A model generated the notes under the pieces. That model had not been told where the DNA came from. It saw only the letters and a list, made by a program, of their open reading frames with translations, and did not search any database. From Novosphingobium endophyticum (lineage in GTDB: Bacteria; Pseudomonadota; Alphaproteobacteria; Sphingomonadales; Sphingomonadaceae): DNA of 51,746 nucleotides. The stretch is taken from positions 1-51,746 of the forward strand of contig NZ_BMHK01000024.1 of NCBI RefSeq assembly GCF_014640675.1, written 5' to 3'. The position numbers and the translations under genes were made by a program. This document shows, one piece after another, positions 7,980 to 16,751 of this stretch; the stretch's first letter is position 1; the number at the start of each line of letters is the position of its first letter.

Positions 7980-9305
7980 ATGAGCAATGCCCAATCGTTC
8001 GACGCGCGCCGGCCGGTCAGCGATGTCTCGGCAGGCGTGGGCCTTGCCGGGCTGGCCGCTCTGGTGGCCTGGCTGCTGGTCTGCCGCAACTGGGCCGCGA
8101 TTGCCGTGTTTTTCTCGCTTCCCGGTCCTCACGCGCCGCTGAGCGGGCCTTATGCGTCGGTCGCGACGCTGTTCGTCACGGGCATTGCGATGTCGCTATG
8201 GTCGATCGTGGTGGACAAGGTTCACCGCCGCGAGAGCACGGGGATCGACTGGAGCCGGGCGCGGCCGCTTGCGGAGACGCTCGATGTCTCGATCACCAAG
8301 CTCGCCGGCCTTTGGGCGACCTGGGCGGCGATCGGCTTCTTCTACTGCATCGGTCGCTGGTACTGGGACGGACAATACCTCTTCGCGATGGAAGTGATCG
8401 GCGCGGCGGCGGTGCCGGTCTTCGTGCTGTCGGTTCCCTATGTCCTCTGGCTCGACCGCTACATGGTGAACCCGCGCGACCACACATGGCATTTCGGCGC
8501 CATGCTGATCGGACGCGAAGCCTGGCAGACGCAGGAGGTGAAGAAGCACTGGCGCGCCTGGGGAATCAAGGCGTTCTTCGGCGCCTTCATGATCTCGATC
8601 CTGCCGGGCGGCTTCGCCCGCGTGGTCGAGGCTGACTTCGGCGCGCTGGCGCACGATCCGGTGCAACTGGGCACGCTGCTGATAGAGGCACTGTTCCTGA
8701 TTGACGTGCAGATCGGCACGGTCGGCTATCTCTTCACCTTCCGCGCGCTCGATGCGCATATCCGCAGCGGCAATCCGCTGCTGGCCGGCTGGGTGGCGGC
8801 GCTGATCTGCTATCCGCCGTTCGTCTGGGGCACGATGGGCCGCTCCGACGTGCTGGGCTATGAGGTGAACACGGGCGGCTGGGCCTACTGGATGCAGGGG
8901 CATGACGCGCTGCTGTGGTTCTGGGCCGGCCTGCTGGTCTTTCTGACCGCCATCTACGCCTGGGCGACTTTCGCCTTTGGCCTGCGCTTCTCCAACCTCA
9001 CCTATCGGGGGGTGCTGACGGGCGGGCCCTATCGCTTCACCCGCCACCCGGCCTATTTGTCGAAGAACCTGTTCTGGTGGTGCTCGACACTGCCTTTTCT
9101 CGTCACCAGCAATGCCCTGACCGACATGGTGCGCAACACGGTGCTGCTCGGCGTGGTCAGCGCGATCTATTACTGGCGGGCAAAGACAGAGGAAGCGCAT
9201 CTTCTGTCCGAAGATGCCAAGTATCGGGAATACCATGCATGGATGGCGCACAACGCGCTGATCACGCGCACGCTGGACCGCCTGTTCAGCCGCCTCCAGC
9301 GTTAA
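7980..9305 (+). CDS. Multi-pass membrane protein with isoprenylcysteine methyltransferase-like C-terminus
   Basis: This 441-residue integral membrane protein has many hydrophobic helices. The C-terminus carries the ICMT/PEMT-type motif GGPYRFTRHPAYLSKNLFWW followed by EEAHLL and YREYHAWM, which in this superfamily bind S-adenosylmethionine and shape the membrane active site. The roughly 300 preceding residues are longer than in simple bacterial ICMT-like proteins and form an additional membrane domain I do not recognise. I chose the ATG at 7980 over the TTG at 7974. It stands where der usually follows bamB and is convergent with msrB. It is probably a membrane methyltransferase or a derived relative; the substrate is unknown. 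Confidence 0.7.
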   Translation: MSNAQSFDARRPVSDVSAGVGLAGLAALVAWLLVCRNWAAIAVFFSLPGPHAPLSGPYASVATLFVTGIAMSLWSIVVDKVHRRESTGIDWSRARPLAETLDVSITKLAGLWATWAAIGFFYCIGRWYWDGQYLFAMEVIGAAAVPVFVLSVPYVLWLDRYMVNPRDHTWHFGAMLIGREAWQTQEVKKHWRAWGIKAFFGAFMISILPGGFARVVEADFGALAHDPVQLGTLLIEALFLIDVQIGTVGYLFTFRALDAHIRSGNPLLAGWVAALICYPPFVWGTMGRSDVLGYEVNTGGWAYWMQGHDALLWFWAGLLVFLTAIYAWATFAFGLRFSNLTYRGVLTGGPYRFTRHPAYLSKNLFWWCSTLPFLVTSNALTDMVRNTVLLGVVSAIYYWRAKTEEAHLLSEDAKYREYHAWMAHNALITRTLDRLFSRLQR

Positions 9306-9337
9306 CCGCGTGTGCTGCCGGCGGAGTGAATTCGCTT

Positions 9338-9357
9338 CGTCCCTCCCGGGAGGGGCG
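9338..9357. terminator. Candidate bidirectional terminator hairpin
   Basis: CCCTCCCGGGAGGG (9341-9354) is a perfect palindrome with partly pairing flanks. It lies between the convergent ends of the membrane methyltransferase-like gene and msrB. Its position suits a terminator serving both, but neither side has a strong T-run. Confidence 0.4.
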
Positions 9358-9364
9358 GACCTCT

Positions 9365-9766
9365 TCAGTCCTCCTTCGGTGCGAAATCCAGCGATGCGCT
9401 GTTGATGCAATAGCGCAGACCCGTTGGCCCCGGACCGTCGGGAAAGACGTGACCGAGGTGGCCGTCGCATTTCGCGCAGGTCACTTCGGTGCGGACCATG
9501 CCGTGCGAGGCGTCGCGATGTTTCTCGACCGCGGCGTCGGAGACGGGCTCGGTATAGCTTGGCCAGCCCGAGCCGGAATTGAACTTGGCCTCGGAGGAGA
9601 ACAGCGGCGCGCCGCAGCCGGCGCAACGGTACATGCCCGCCTGCTTGTTATCCTCGTACTTGCCGGTGAAGGCCCTCTCTGTGCCGGCCTCGCGCAGGAC
9701 GTGATAGCGCTCGGGCGTGAGCCGCTCGCGCCATTCGGCATCGGTGAGTTGGAGCTTGTCGGTCAT
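9365..9766 (-). CDS. msrB: Peptide-methionine (R)-S-oxide reductase MsrB
   Basis: MsrB reduces the R epimer of methionine sulfoxide in proteins, in the cytoplasm, using thioredoxin. This 133-residue protein has the two zinc-binding CxxC motifs (MYRCAGC, Cys 48 and 51; VTCAKC further on). It also has the substrate-binding [19 protein letters not shown] and the catalytic cysteine in RYCINSASL (about Cys 120). The length is normal for a stand-alone MsrB. It lies directly downstream of ahpC-ahpF on the same strand but behind a strong hairpin, so it is grouped with peroxide defence by position and function rather than by a certain operon. Confidence 0.95.
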   Translation of the reverse strand: MTDKLQLTDAEWRERLTPERYHVLREAGTERAFTGKYEDNKQAGMYRCAGCGAPLFSSEAKFNSGSGWPSYTEPVSDAAVEKHRDASHGMVRTEVTCAKCDGHLGHVFPDGPGPTGLRYCINSASLDFAPKED

Positions 9767-9823
9767 CGCGGGATCTCCTTGCGCAAAGGCATATGGGCGA
9801 TCACGCCGGGCATTTCCAGAGCG

Positions 9824-9855
9824 GCCGCAAGGCCGCTCGCGCGCGGCCTTGCGGC
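9824..9855 (-). terminator. Strong hairpin after ahpF
   Basis: A perfect 13-bp stem (GCCGCAAGGCCGC at 9824-9836 and its complement at 9843-9855) encloses a 6-base loop, 17 bp beyond the ahpF stop on the minus strand. It probably terminates ahpC-ahpF transcription before msrB. No T-run follows, so an RNA-stabilising role or a dispersed repeat is also possible. Confidence 0.5.
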
Positions 9856-9872
9856 TTCGACCCGTTCCGTCC

Positions 9873-11471
9873 TCAGGCCGCTTGCGCGGCCTCGGCGATT
9901 TCTTCCGGAGCCTCGTGACGGATCAGGTAGTCGAAGGCGGAGAGCGCCGCCTTGGAGCCTTCGCCCATGGCGATGATGATCTGCTTGAAGGGCACCGTCG
10001 TCGCATCGCCCGCCGCGAAGACGCCGGGCAGGTTGGTAGCGGCGTGGCTGTCGATCTCGATCTCGCCGAAGCGGGTCAGTTCCAGCCCCGAGTCCTTGAG
10101 CCACTCGGTATTGGGCACCAGCCCGATCTGCACGAAGACGCCTTCAAGCTCGATCCGGTGCGTCTCGCCGCTTTCGCGGTCCTTGTATTCCAGGCCGTTC
10201 ACCTTCTCGCCGTCGCCGGTGACTTCGGTGGTCTGGGCGGAGACGATCACGTCGACATTGCCCATCGAGCGCAGTTTGTCGTGTAGCACCTGATCGGCAC
10301 GCAGCTTGCTGTCGAACTCGATCAGCGTGACGTGCGCGACGATGTTGGCAAGGTCGATCGCCGCCTCGACGCCCGAGTTGCCGCCGCCGATCACCGCCAC
10401 GCGCTTGCCCTTGAACAGCGGTCCGTCGCAGTGCGGGCAGTAAGCCACACCCTTGTTGCGATACTCCGCCTCGCCGGGAACGCCCAGGTTGCGCCAGCGC
10501 GCACCGGTGGTGAGGATCAGCGACCGGGCCTTGAGCGAGGCGCCGTTCTCGAACACGACCTCGTGATAGCCGCCCGTCTCGCTCGCCGGGATCAGCTTGT
10601 CGGCGCGCAGCAGGTTCATCGTGTCGATGTCGTATTCCTTGACGTGCTGCTCGAGCGCGGTCGCCAGCTTGGGACCTTCGGTGTAGGGGACCGAGATGAA
10701 GTTCTCGATGCCCATCGTGTCCATCACCTGGCCGCCCATGCGTTCCGCCGCGATCCCGGTGCTGAAGCCCTTGCGCGCGGTATAGATCGCCGCCGAGGCC
10801 CCGGCGGGGCCGCCGCCGATGACGAGGACTTCGAAGGGCTTCTTCGCGGCCAGCTTCTCCGCCGCCCGGGCTGAGGCGCCGCCGTCGACCTTGGCGAGGA
10901 TTTCATCGACGTTCATCTTGCCCGAGCCCCACATCTTGCCGTTCAGGAACACGGCGGGCACGGCCATGACGCCGCGCGTCTCGACCTCGTCCTTGAACGC
11001 GCCGCCCTCGATCAGGGTGGCGGTGACGCGCGGATTGTTCAGTGCCAATAGCGTCAGGGCCTGCACCACGTCCGGACAATTGTGGCACGAGAGCGAGAAG
11101 TACATCTCGAACTCGTAGTCGCCTGCCAGTCGCCGGATCTGCTCGAGCACTTCGTCGGAGACCTTGGGCGGATGACCGCCGGCCCAGAGCAGTGCGAGCA
11201 CCAGCGAGGTGAATTCGTGGCCGAGCGGAACGCCCGCGAAGCGGACCCAGGCCTGCGCGTCGGAGGCGCGGCGGATGATGAAGCTGGGCTTGCGGTCATC
11301 CTCGCCGTCGAAGGTCGCGGAAACCTTGTCGGAAAGGTCGGATATCTGCGTCAGCAGCTCGCGGGTTTCCGCCGATTTCGCATCGTCGCCAAGCGAGGCG
11401 ACAAGCTCGATCGGCTCGCGCAGCATGCCGAGGTACTGGGAGAGCTGCTGCTTCAGGTCGGCGTCGAGCAT
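9873..11471 (-). CDS. ahpF: Alkyl hydroperoxide reductase subunit F
   Basis: AhpF is the NADH-dependent flavoprotein disulfide reductase that re-reduces the peroxiredoxin AhpC. The 532-residue protein has an N-terminal tandem thioredoxin-fold domain with the CxxC of SCHNCPDVV (near residues 129-132). A thioredoxin-reductase-like part follows, with the FAD motif [19 protein letters not shown], the redox-active YCPHCDG (near 343-348), the NADH-binding [17 protein letters not shown], and the late FAD motif [10 protein letters not shown]. The ATG at 11471 begins the family's conserved start ([10 protein letters not shown]). It lies 113 bp downstream of ahpC on the same strand and is very likely cotranscribed with it. 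Confidence 0.96.
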   Translation of the reverse strand: MLDADLKQQLSQYLGMLREPIELVASLGDDAKSAETRELLTQISDLSDKVSATFDGEDDRKPSFIIRRASDAQAWVRFAGVPLGHEFTSLVLALLWAGGHPPKVSDEVLEQIRRLAGDYEFEMYFSLSCHNCPDVVQALTLLALNNPRVTATLIEGGAFKDEVETRGVMAVPAVFLNGKMWGSGKMNVDEILAKVDGGASARAAEKLAAKKPFEVLVIGGGPAGASAAIYTARKGFSTGIAAERMGGQVMDTMGIENFISVPYTEGPKLATALEQHVKEYDIDTMNLLRADKLIPASETGGYHEVVFENGASLKARSLILTTGARWRNLGVPGEAEYRNKGVAYCPHCDGPLFKGKRVAVIGGGNSGVEAAIDLANIVAHVTLIEFDSKLRADQVLHDKLRSMGNVDVIVSAQTTEVTGDGEKVNGLEYKDRESGETHRIELEGVFVQIGLVPNTEWLKDSGLELTRFGEIEIDSHAATNLPGVFAAGDATTVPFKQIIIAMGEGSKAALSAFDYLIRHEAPEEIAEAAQAA

Positions 11472-11584
11472 CGAACTGGGTCCTTGGATAAAATGCGGGA
11501 GAGGAATGGTGGCGGCCCGGGGGAGGGGGGAGGGACCCCGGGCCGCGCACCCTTCGCGCGCGACCCTAAAGCGTCGCGGCGGGC

Positions 11585-12151
11585 TTAGAGCTTGCCGACA
11601 AGGTCGAGCGAAGGAGCGAGGGTCTCGCCGCCTTCTTCCCACGCCGCCGGGCAAACCTGGCCGGGGTGGGCACGCACGTACTGGGCGGCCTTGATCTTGC
11701 GGACGAGTTCGGACGCATTGCGGCCAACGCCTTCGCAGGTGATTTCCATGATCTGGATCACGCCGTCCGGGTCGACCACGAAGGTCGCGCGGTCGGCAAG
11801 GCCCGAATCCTCGCGCAGCACGCCGAAGTTTTTGGTCAGCGCGTGGTTCTGGTCGCCGAGGAAGGCATAATCGCACTTGCCGATCTTGTCGGAGGTGTCA
11901 TGCCAGGCCTTGTGGCTGAAGTGCGTGTCTGTCGAAACGCCGAACACTGCCACGCCCATGTCCTTGAGAATCTCGTACTGCGCGGCGAGGTCCTCAAGCT
12001 CGGTCGGGCAAACGAAAGTGAAGTCGGCCGGATAGAAGAAGAACACCGCCCACTTGCCGGCGATGTCCGCTTCGGTGACGTCGTAGAAGTCCTTGCCTGC
12101 CTGGAAAGCGGTGTTCTTGAACGGTTTTATGGTGCTGCCGATGATACCCAT
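11585..12151 (-). CDS. ahpC: Alkyl hydroperoxide reductase subunit C (peroxiredoxin)
   Basis: AhpC is a typical 2-Cys peroxiredoxin that detoxifies hydrogen peroxide, organic peroxides and peroxynitrite in the cytoplasm, recycled by AhpF encoded next. The 188-residue protein has the peroxidatic cysteine in DFTFVCPTE (Cys 48) and the resolving cysteine in [10 protein letters not shown] (Cys 167). The ATG at 12151 fits the conserved N-terminus [11 protein letters not shown]; a longer in-frame reading has no family support. The upstream region carries overlapping palindromes that look like a LysR-type (OxyR-like) operator, but no oxyR gene is adjacent. Confidence 0.97.
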   Translation of the reverse strand: MGIIGSTIKPFKNTAFQAGKDFYDVTEADIAGKWAVFFFYPADFTFVCPTELEDLAAQYEILKDMGVAVFGVSTDTHFSHKAWHDTSDKIGKCDYAFLGDQNHALTKNFGVLREDSGLADRATFVVDPDGVIQIMEITCEGVGRNASELVRKIKAAQYVRAHPGQVCPAAWEEGGETLAPSLDLVGKL

Positions 12152-12230
12152 GGTTGTGCGTTTCCCTCTGTTGGGTGTTGAACTGACCAGAGGGAAATAG
12201 GCCCATCGCATGACGATTTGTAGCGCGATG

Positions 12231-12259
12231 ATCCGATTGGCTTGATCGGATCGCCCGAT
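12231..12259 (-). promoter_or_regulatory. Candidate OxyR-like operator upstream of ahpC
   Basis: ATCCGAT (12231-12237), a 7-bp spacer and ATCGGAT (12245-12251) form a perfect inverted repeat about 80 bp upstream of the ahpC start. A second one overlaps it: ATCGG (12245-12249), 5 bp, CCGAT (12255-12259). Alternating half-sites at about one helical turn are how OxyR-type LysR regulators bind. Assigning it to OxyR is an inference. Confidence 0.4.
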
Positions 12260-12337
12260 TATTCTGCGATGAATTGTGCGTATCCGCCGATAAGAGGCGG
12301 GCGAGCTGCGATTGCGGCCTCATGCGCCGCAGGTCGA

Positions 12338-12353
12338 CGTCCGGACCCGGACG
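12338..12353 (-). terminator. Weak candidate terminator after aspartate kinase
   Basis: CGTCCGG (12338-12344) and CCGGACG (12347-12353) can pair about 35 bp beyond the aspartate kinase stop. The loop is only two bases if all pairs form, so the real hairpin would be shorter, and there is no T-run. Confidence 0.25.
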
Positions 12354-12386
12354 CCGCCTTCAGCCGCGAGGGAGCATGGCGCTGGC

Positions 12387-13646
12387 TCAGGCCGTCGCGT
12401 CGAGCCCGTAGGCGGTGTGCAGCACGCGCACGGCCAGTTCGGTTTCGTCGGAATCGATCAGCACCGAGACCTTGATCTCGCTGGTGGAGATCGCCTGGAT
12501 GTTGATGCCGCGATCGGCCAGCGTCTTGAACATGGTGGAGGCAACGCCGGCATGGCTGCGCATGCCCACGCCCACGACGCTGATCTTGGCGACCTTGTCG
12601 TCGGCGATCATGCGGTAATAGCCGATTGCCTCCTTGCGTTCCTCCAGCATCGCCTGCGCGCGGGCAAGGTCGGCCTGGGTCACGGTGAACGTGACGTCGG
12701 TCTCGCCCTTGTCCTTGGGGACGTTCTGGATGATCATGTCGACGTTGATGTTCGCGTCGGCCAGCGGCGCGAAGATCGCGGCGACGGCGCCGGGGCGGTC
12801 CGGCACGCGGGTCAGGGTGATCTTCGCTTCGTTCTTGTCGGCGGCGATGCCGGTGATCAGCTGGCGTTCCATGTCGCTTCCTTCCAATTCCTCATCGCTC
12901 ACGATCATCGTGCCGGGCAGGTCGTCCGCCGGCGGGGCGCCGTCGTCGATGAATGAGGATAGCACCTGCACGCGCACGTTTTCCTTCATCGCGAGGGAGA
13001 CCGAGCGGGTCTGCAGCACTTTCGAGCCGACCGAGGCCAGCTCCAGCATTTCCTCGTAGGTGACGAGCGGCAGCTTGCGCGCCTTGGCGACGATGCGCGG
13101 ATCGGTGGTGTAGACGCCGTCGACGTCGGTGTAGATGTCGCAGCGGTCGGCCTTGACGGCGGCCGCGACGGCAACCGCCGAGGTGTCCGAGCCGCCGCGC
13201 CCCAGCGTGGTGACACGACCCTCGGGCGAGAGGCCCTGGAAGCCGGGGATCACCGCGATCTCGCCCGCCGCCATCGAGGCGATCACGGCTTCGGAATCGA
13301 TCTCCTCGATCCGCGCCTTGGCGTGGGCATCGTCGGTGTGGACGGGAATCTGCCAGCCCAGCCACGAGCGCGCCTTGCAACCCATCGCCTGCAGGGTCAG
13401 CGCGAGCAGGCCGGAGGTGACCTGTTCGCCGCTCGCGACGACAACGTCATACTCGGCCGGATCGTAGAGCGCGTTGGATTCGCGGCAGAAGGTCACGAGC
13501 CGGTCGGTCTCGCCGGCCATGGCGGAGACCACCACCGCGACTTCGTGACCGGCCTCCTGTTGGCGCTTGACGATCCCCGCCACGCGCCGGATGCGCTCGG
13601 TCCCGGCCATCGAGGTGCCGCCGAATTTCATCACGATACGTGCCAA
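12387..13646 (-). CDS. lysC: Aspartate kinase
   Basis: Aspartate kinase phosphorylates L-aspartate, the first step towards lysine, threonine, methionine and diaminopimelate. The 419-residue protein starts with the kinase motif [11 protein letters not shown] and continues with [10 protein letters not shown] and [11 protein letters not shown], which bind substrate and ATP. Two ACT domains near the C-terminus (including [15 protein letters not shown] and [13 protein letters not shown]) should give feedback control by lysine or threonine. It is monofunctional, with no homoserine dehydrogenase domain. It is divergent from ubiG across 64 bp, an arrangement common in Alphaproteobacteria. Confidence 0.95.
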   Translation of the reverse strand: MARIVMKFGGTSMAGTERIRRVAGIVKRQQEAGHEVAVVVSAMAGETDRLVTFCRESNALYDPAEYDVVVASGEQVTSGLLALTLQAMGCKARSWLGWQIPVHTDDAHAKARIEEIDSEAVIASMAAGEIAVIPGFQGLSPEGRVTTLGRGGSDTSAVAVAAAVKADRCDIYTDVDGVYTTDPRIVAKARKLPLVTYEEMLELASVGSKVLQTRSVSLAMKENVRVQVLSSFIDDGAPPADDLPGTMIVSDEELEGSDMERQLITGIAADKNEAKITLTRVPDRPGAVAAIFAPLADANINVDMIIQNVPKDKGETDVTFTVTQADLARAQAMLEERKEAIGYYRMIADDKVAKISVVGVGMRSHAGVASTMFKTLADRGINIQAISTSEIKVSVLIDSDETELAVRVLHTAYGLDATA

Positions 13647-13710
13647 GGTGCCGGTGCTCCCCGTGAATGCGCGAGTGGATAAGATTTCGGCGCGCTGTTA
13701 GGGTCGGTCC

Positions 13711-14592
13711 ATGAACAATGCAACTGCCACGAGCACGAGCGCAAGCGACGCGGCCGCTTCCGCGACCATTCGTCCCGAGGAAGCCAAGCATTTTGGCGCC
13801 CTGGCGGCCGATTGGTGGGACCCGAAGGGTTCCTCGGCAATGCTGCACAAACTCAATCCGGTGCGCTTGTCCTTCATCCGCGAGGCGATCGACATGCATT
13901 TCCGGAGTGATTCGCGGTCCGTCCGTCCGCTTGCGGGCAGGCGCGCGCTCGACGCCGGGTGCGGCGCCGGATTGCTCTGCGAACCGCTCGCCCGCCTTGG
14001 CGCGGATGTCACGGGCGTCGATGCGGCGCAGGAGAATATCGCCGCCGCCCGCGCCCATGCCGAGGCGATGGGGCTGCTTGCCCCCCTCCCCTTCAGGGGA
14101 GCGGCCGGGGGTGGGGGCTCACCGGTAACGCCGTGCCAGGACGAGCCCCCCCACCCCAACCCCTCCCCTGAAGGGGAGGGGCTTCCAGGCACGATCGACT
14201 ACCGCCAGGGCGAACTCGGCGCGATGGGGCTCAGGGACTTCGATCTGGTCTGCTCGCTCGAAGTGATCGAGCACGTGGGCGACAAGGGACGCTTCATCCA
14301 CGACCTGGCCGCGACGCTGGCGCCGGGCGGGCTGATGATCCTCTCCTGCCCCAACCGCACCGCACGCTCGCGCCTGCTGGTGGTGGAGGCCGCCGAACGC
14401 CTCGGGCAGGTCCCGCGCGGCACGCACCACTGGCATGATTTCGCCACGCCTGGCGAACTGCGCGAACTGCTCGGCGCCGCAGGGCTGGTGATGGGCGAGC
14501 CGAAAGGCATTTCGTGGTCGCCCACGCGCAGCCTGCACCTTTCGGACGATCTTTCGCTCAACTACATCGTCACCGCCACGAAGGCGTCATAG
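13711..14592 (+). CDS. ubiG: Ubiquinone biosynthesis O-methyltransferase UbiG carrying a repeat-encoded insertion
   Basis: UbiG performs both SAM-dependent O-methylations of ubiquinone synthesis. The protein has the SAM motif ALDAGCGAGLLCEPLA (about residues 79-94), the acidic GVDAAQENI, EVIEHV, and the C-terminal features PRGTHHWHDF and LNYIV. Residues 125-157 interrupt the fold between the helix ending AHAEAMGL and the strand TIDYRQGELG. They are Pro/Gly/Glu-rich (including PHPNPSPEGEG) and are encoded exactly by a 99-bp palindromic repeat whose length keeps the frame. At 293 aa it is about 50 aa longer than E. coli UbiG, part of which is a Ser/Ala/Thr-rich N-terminus. I expect it to be functional because everything after the insert is intact. 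Confidence 0.92.
   Translation: MNNATATSTSASDAAASATIRPEEAKHFGALAADWWDPKGSSAMLHKLNPVRLSFIREAIDMHFRSDSRSVRPLAGRRALDAGCGAGLLCEPLARLGADVTGVDAAQENIAAARAHAEAMGLLAPLPFRGAAGGGGSPVTPCQDEPPHPNPSPEGEGLPGTIDYRQGELGAMGLRDFDLVCSLEVIEHVGDKGRFIHDLAATLAPGGLMILSCPNRTARSRLLVVEAAERLGQVPRGTHHWHDFATPGELRELLGAAGLVMGEPKGISWSPTRSLHLSDDLSLNYIVTATKAS
14083..14181. repeat. 99-bp palindromic repeat inserted inside ubiG
   Basis: The left arm (14083-14120) and right arm (14143-14181) are near-perfect inverted repeats of about 38 bp around a 22-bp spacer. Each arm contains a smaller palindrome, CCCCTTCAGGGG on the left and CCCCTGAAGGGG on the right. The total length is 33 codons, so the host reading frame is kept. G/C-rich elements of this form are usually found between genes. 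Confidence 0.85.
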
Positions 14593-14687
14593 TCCCCATT
14601 GTGGAACTATCCCCGCGCCCCGCTCCGGGTGAGACTTGCCTGCAATCCCGGCCGGCAAATGCCGGCGGGTCGAGGGAGAGAGACAAG

Positions 14688-15737
14688 ATGGACAAGCTGC
14701 GCGTCATCCAGTGGACCACCGGGAAGGTCGGCAAGCACAGCCTGCGCGCGATCCTCGACGATCCGCGCCTCGAACTGGCGGGATGCTATGCCTGGTCCGA
14801 GGCCAAGAAGGGCGTCGATGCGGGGGAACTCTGCGGACGGCCCGCGACCGGGATCATGGCCACCAACGATATCGAGGACCTGATCGCGCTGGGCGCCGAT
14901 ACGGTGCTCTACACGCCTTTCGAGGCGGACCTCGATCAGGCGGTCCGGCTGCTCGAATCCGGGCTCGACGTGGTCAGCACCAACCTGTTCCTCAACGTCG
15001 GCGGCATTCGCGGCGAGGTAAAGGAGCGGCTCGAGGCGGCCTGCAAGAAAGGCAACAGCTCGCTCTACGTCACCGGCATCAATCCCGGCTGGATAAACGC
15101 GATGATCGCCAGCTTCACCGCGATCTGCCGCGACGTCGAATCGGTCTCGATCACCGAATCGGCGGACTGCTCGGTTTACGAATCGGTCGAGACCTGGGGC
15201 TTCCTCGGCATGGGGGAGGCGGGCGGCATGACCGACGAACTGATGGGCCGCGCGCAGGCCTGGCTGATCCTGTTCAGGGACGCGGTCGAGCGCATCGGCG
15301 ACGCGCTCGGGGTGACCTTCGACGATGTCGAGTTCTTCTGCGAATACGCGACTGCCGCCGAAAAGGTCGACCTCGGCTGGTTCTGCATGGAGAAGGGCAC
15401 CAACGCCGCGCTGCGTGGCGGCTGGAATGGCAAGGTGGGCGGCAGGACCGTCGTGAGCATCACCGTGGTCTGGTACCTGGCGAAGAAGCTCGCCGAAGGG
15501 TGGGACATCGACGAGGACCAGTACCATCTCGTCGTGAAGGGAGAGCCGGGCATCGACAGCCGCATCCGTCTGACCCCGGCCGAGCACTGGAAAAACCACG
15601 ACTGGGACATCATGACCGCGCTGCCCGCCGTCTCGGCGGTGCCGCAGATCAAGGCGGCGCGCAGCGGGGTGCTGGGGATCACCGATGTCGGGCTGCCCGT
15701 CGCGCCGGTCGGAGAGTGGCTGCGCGACCGGGCCTGA
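14688..15737 (+). CDS. DapB-like NAD(P)-binding reductase, 349 aa
   Basis: The protein has an N-terminal Rossmann domain beginning with VIQWTTGKVGKHSLRAIL (a GxxG nucleotide loop). A second alpha/beta domain typical of the dihydrodipicolinate-reductase/2,4-diaminopentanoate-dehydrogenase-like family follows. At 349 aa it is much longer than true DapB (about 245-270 aa), so it is unlikely to make tetrahydrodipicolinate. Relatives are often annotated as dihydrodipicolinate reductase without evidence of function. The ATG at 14688 follows GAGGGAGAGAG. It is 95 bp downstream of ubiG and convergent with an ArsC-like gene. The substrate is unknown. Confidence 0.72.
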   Translation: MDKLRVIQWTTGKVGKHSLRAILDDPRLELAGCYAWSEAKKGVDAGELCGRPATGIMATNDIEDLIALGADTVLYTPFEADLDQAVRLLESGLDVVSTNLFLNVGGIRGEVKERLEAACKKGNSSLYVTGINPGWINAMIASFTAICRDVESVSITESADCSVYESVETWGFLGMGEAGGMTDELMGRAQAWLILFRDAVERIGDALGVTFDDVEFFCEYATAAEKVDLGWFCMEKGTNAALRGGWNGKVGGRTVVSITVVWYLAKKLAEGWDIDEDQYHLVVKGEPGIDSRIRLTPAEHWKNHDWDIMTALPAVSAVPQIKAARSGVLGITDVGLPVAPVGEWLRDRA

Positions 15738-15740
15738 GCC

Positions 15741-16088
15741 TCAGGAAAGCGCCGCTTCCCACTCGGCCTCTTTGAAGCCGACGAGCAGTCCGCCGGGATG
15801 CTCGACCACCGGCCGCTTGATGCAGCTGGGGTTCGCGGCCATCATCTTCACCGCCTTGGCCGCGTCGAGATCGGCCTTGTCCTCATCGGGGAGCTTGCGG
15901 AACGTGGTGCCGGCGCGGTTCAGCACCTTTTCCCAGCCGGCCTTAGCAGCCCACGCCTCCAGCTTCGCGGCGTCGGCGCCTTCCTTCTTGTAGTCATGGA
16001 AGGTGTATTCCAGCCCTTGCGCGTCCAGCCACTTACGCGCCTTCTTTACGGTGTCGCAGTTGGGGATGCCGAACATGTCTAACGTCAC
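15741..16088 (-). CDS. ArsC/Spx-family protein (YffB-like)
   Basis: This thioredoxin-fold protein of 115 residues has the family start MFGIPNCDTVKKARKWLD with a single active-site-type cysteine, then FHDYKK, and IKRPVVEHPGGLLVGF near the end. This matches the YffB branch of the ArsC/Spx family. These are glutathione- or thiol-linked proteins and are generally not arsenate reductases, because the arsenate-binding arginines of ArsC are not all conserved. I prefer the GTG at 16088, since GGAG stands 6 bases before it; the ATG at 16076 is the alternative. No arsenic-resistance gene is nearby. Confidence 0.82.
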   Translation of the reverse strand: MTLDMFGIPNCDTVKKARKWLDAQGLEYTFHDYKKEGADAAKLEAWAAKAGWEKVLNRAGTTFRKLPDEDKADLDAAKAVKMMAANPSCIKRPVVEHPGGLLVGFKEAEWEAALS

Positions 16089-16203
16089 TCGCCACTCCAA
16101 TTTCGAAGCCAATGGCGCCGGTCTAGCCAAGAACCGTCCGCAATCAAGTCGACCGAGCAAGCAGCGGATTTTCCGGATACGCTGACAAAATGGACGTTGC
16201 CGA

Positions 16204-16332
16204 TCCTCCCCCACCGGGGGAGGGGGACCGCCCGCAGGGCGGTGGAGGGGGTTTGCACACGCCAGCATTGCGCCCGACCGCGCCCCCTCCGTCAGTCACT
16301 TCGTGACAGCCACCTCCCCCGGAAGGGGAGGA
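16204..16332. repeat. Large bipartite inverted repeat in an intergenic gap
   Basis: This element occupies most of the 328-bp gap between the ArsC-like and ABM genes. Its outer ends are inverted copies of ATCCTCCCC...CCGGGGGAGG. Inside each end sits a different small hairpin, CCGCCC-GCA-GGGCGG on the left and GTCAC-TTC-GTGAC on the right. Both halves then run into GGAGGGGG-type tracts facing each other. It belongs to the same general class of G/C-rich palindromes as the one inside ubiG but is a different subtype. The rest of the gap shows nothing else. Confidence 0.7.
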
Positions 16333-16416
16333 TTTCAAGTTACCGCTCCGCCAACTTGCCGGTCATTCAACACGTGGCGGGCAACTCCTCAAAGCGGATG
16401 CCGCAGAAGTAGACGC

Positions 16417-16728
16417 TCAAGCCCGGGTCCGTTCGAAGCGGTGGATGCGTGGCGAATCGCACGCGAACACTGTGTAGTTCTCGTAATAGCCGGAGCGCCC
16501 GCGGCCTTGCACGGCGGCGTGTTCGGCATGGCGCCCCCACGCCCGCGCGCTGGCCTCGTCGGCCCATTCGGACAGGGCGATCACTTCGCCGTCCTCGCCG
16601 GCGTAACTCTTGAATGAGTGGAAGCCGGGTTGCCTGCGGGCGAGCTCCTCCATCGCCTGCGCGTCGCGGGCATAGGCCCGCGCGTCGATGTCGGCGCGTT
16701 TGCAATTGCGGAACACGACAAGAAACAT
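16417..16728 (-). CDS. Antibiotic biosynthesis monooxygenase (ABM)-fold protein
   Basis: This 103-residue dimeric ferredoxin-like alpha/beta protein has the ABM pattern. A first strand FLVVFRN is followed by a helix with YARDAQAMEELARRQPGFHSFKSY (spanning about 25 residues), then GEVIALSEWADEASARAWGRHAEH. The family covers cofactor-free monooxygenases, heme-degrading proteins and proteins of unknown role. The ATG at 16728 sits at the first conserved strand. It stands alone between two repeat elements. No substrate can be inferred. Confidence 0.72.
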   Translation of the reverse strand: MFLVVFRNCKRADIDARAYARDAQAMEELARRQPGFHSFKSYAGEDGEVIALSEWADEASARAWGRHAEHAAVQGRGRSGYYENYTVFACDSPRIHRFERTRA

Positions 16729-16751
16729 GGGCAGCCTAATGCCGCGTTCGG

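Noticed and set aside
15741..16088. Arsenate reductase as the function of the ArsC-fold gene
   Set aside because: The sequence fits the YffB/Spx branch and no arsenic-resistance gene is nearby.
16204..16332. Considered as a CRISPR-like or tandem array
   Set aside because: The units are inverted and occur once each; there are no direct repeats with regular unique spacers, and no cas gene is in the window.
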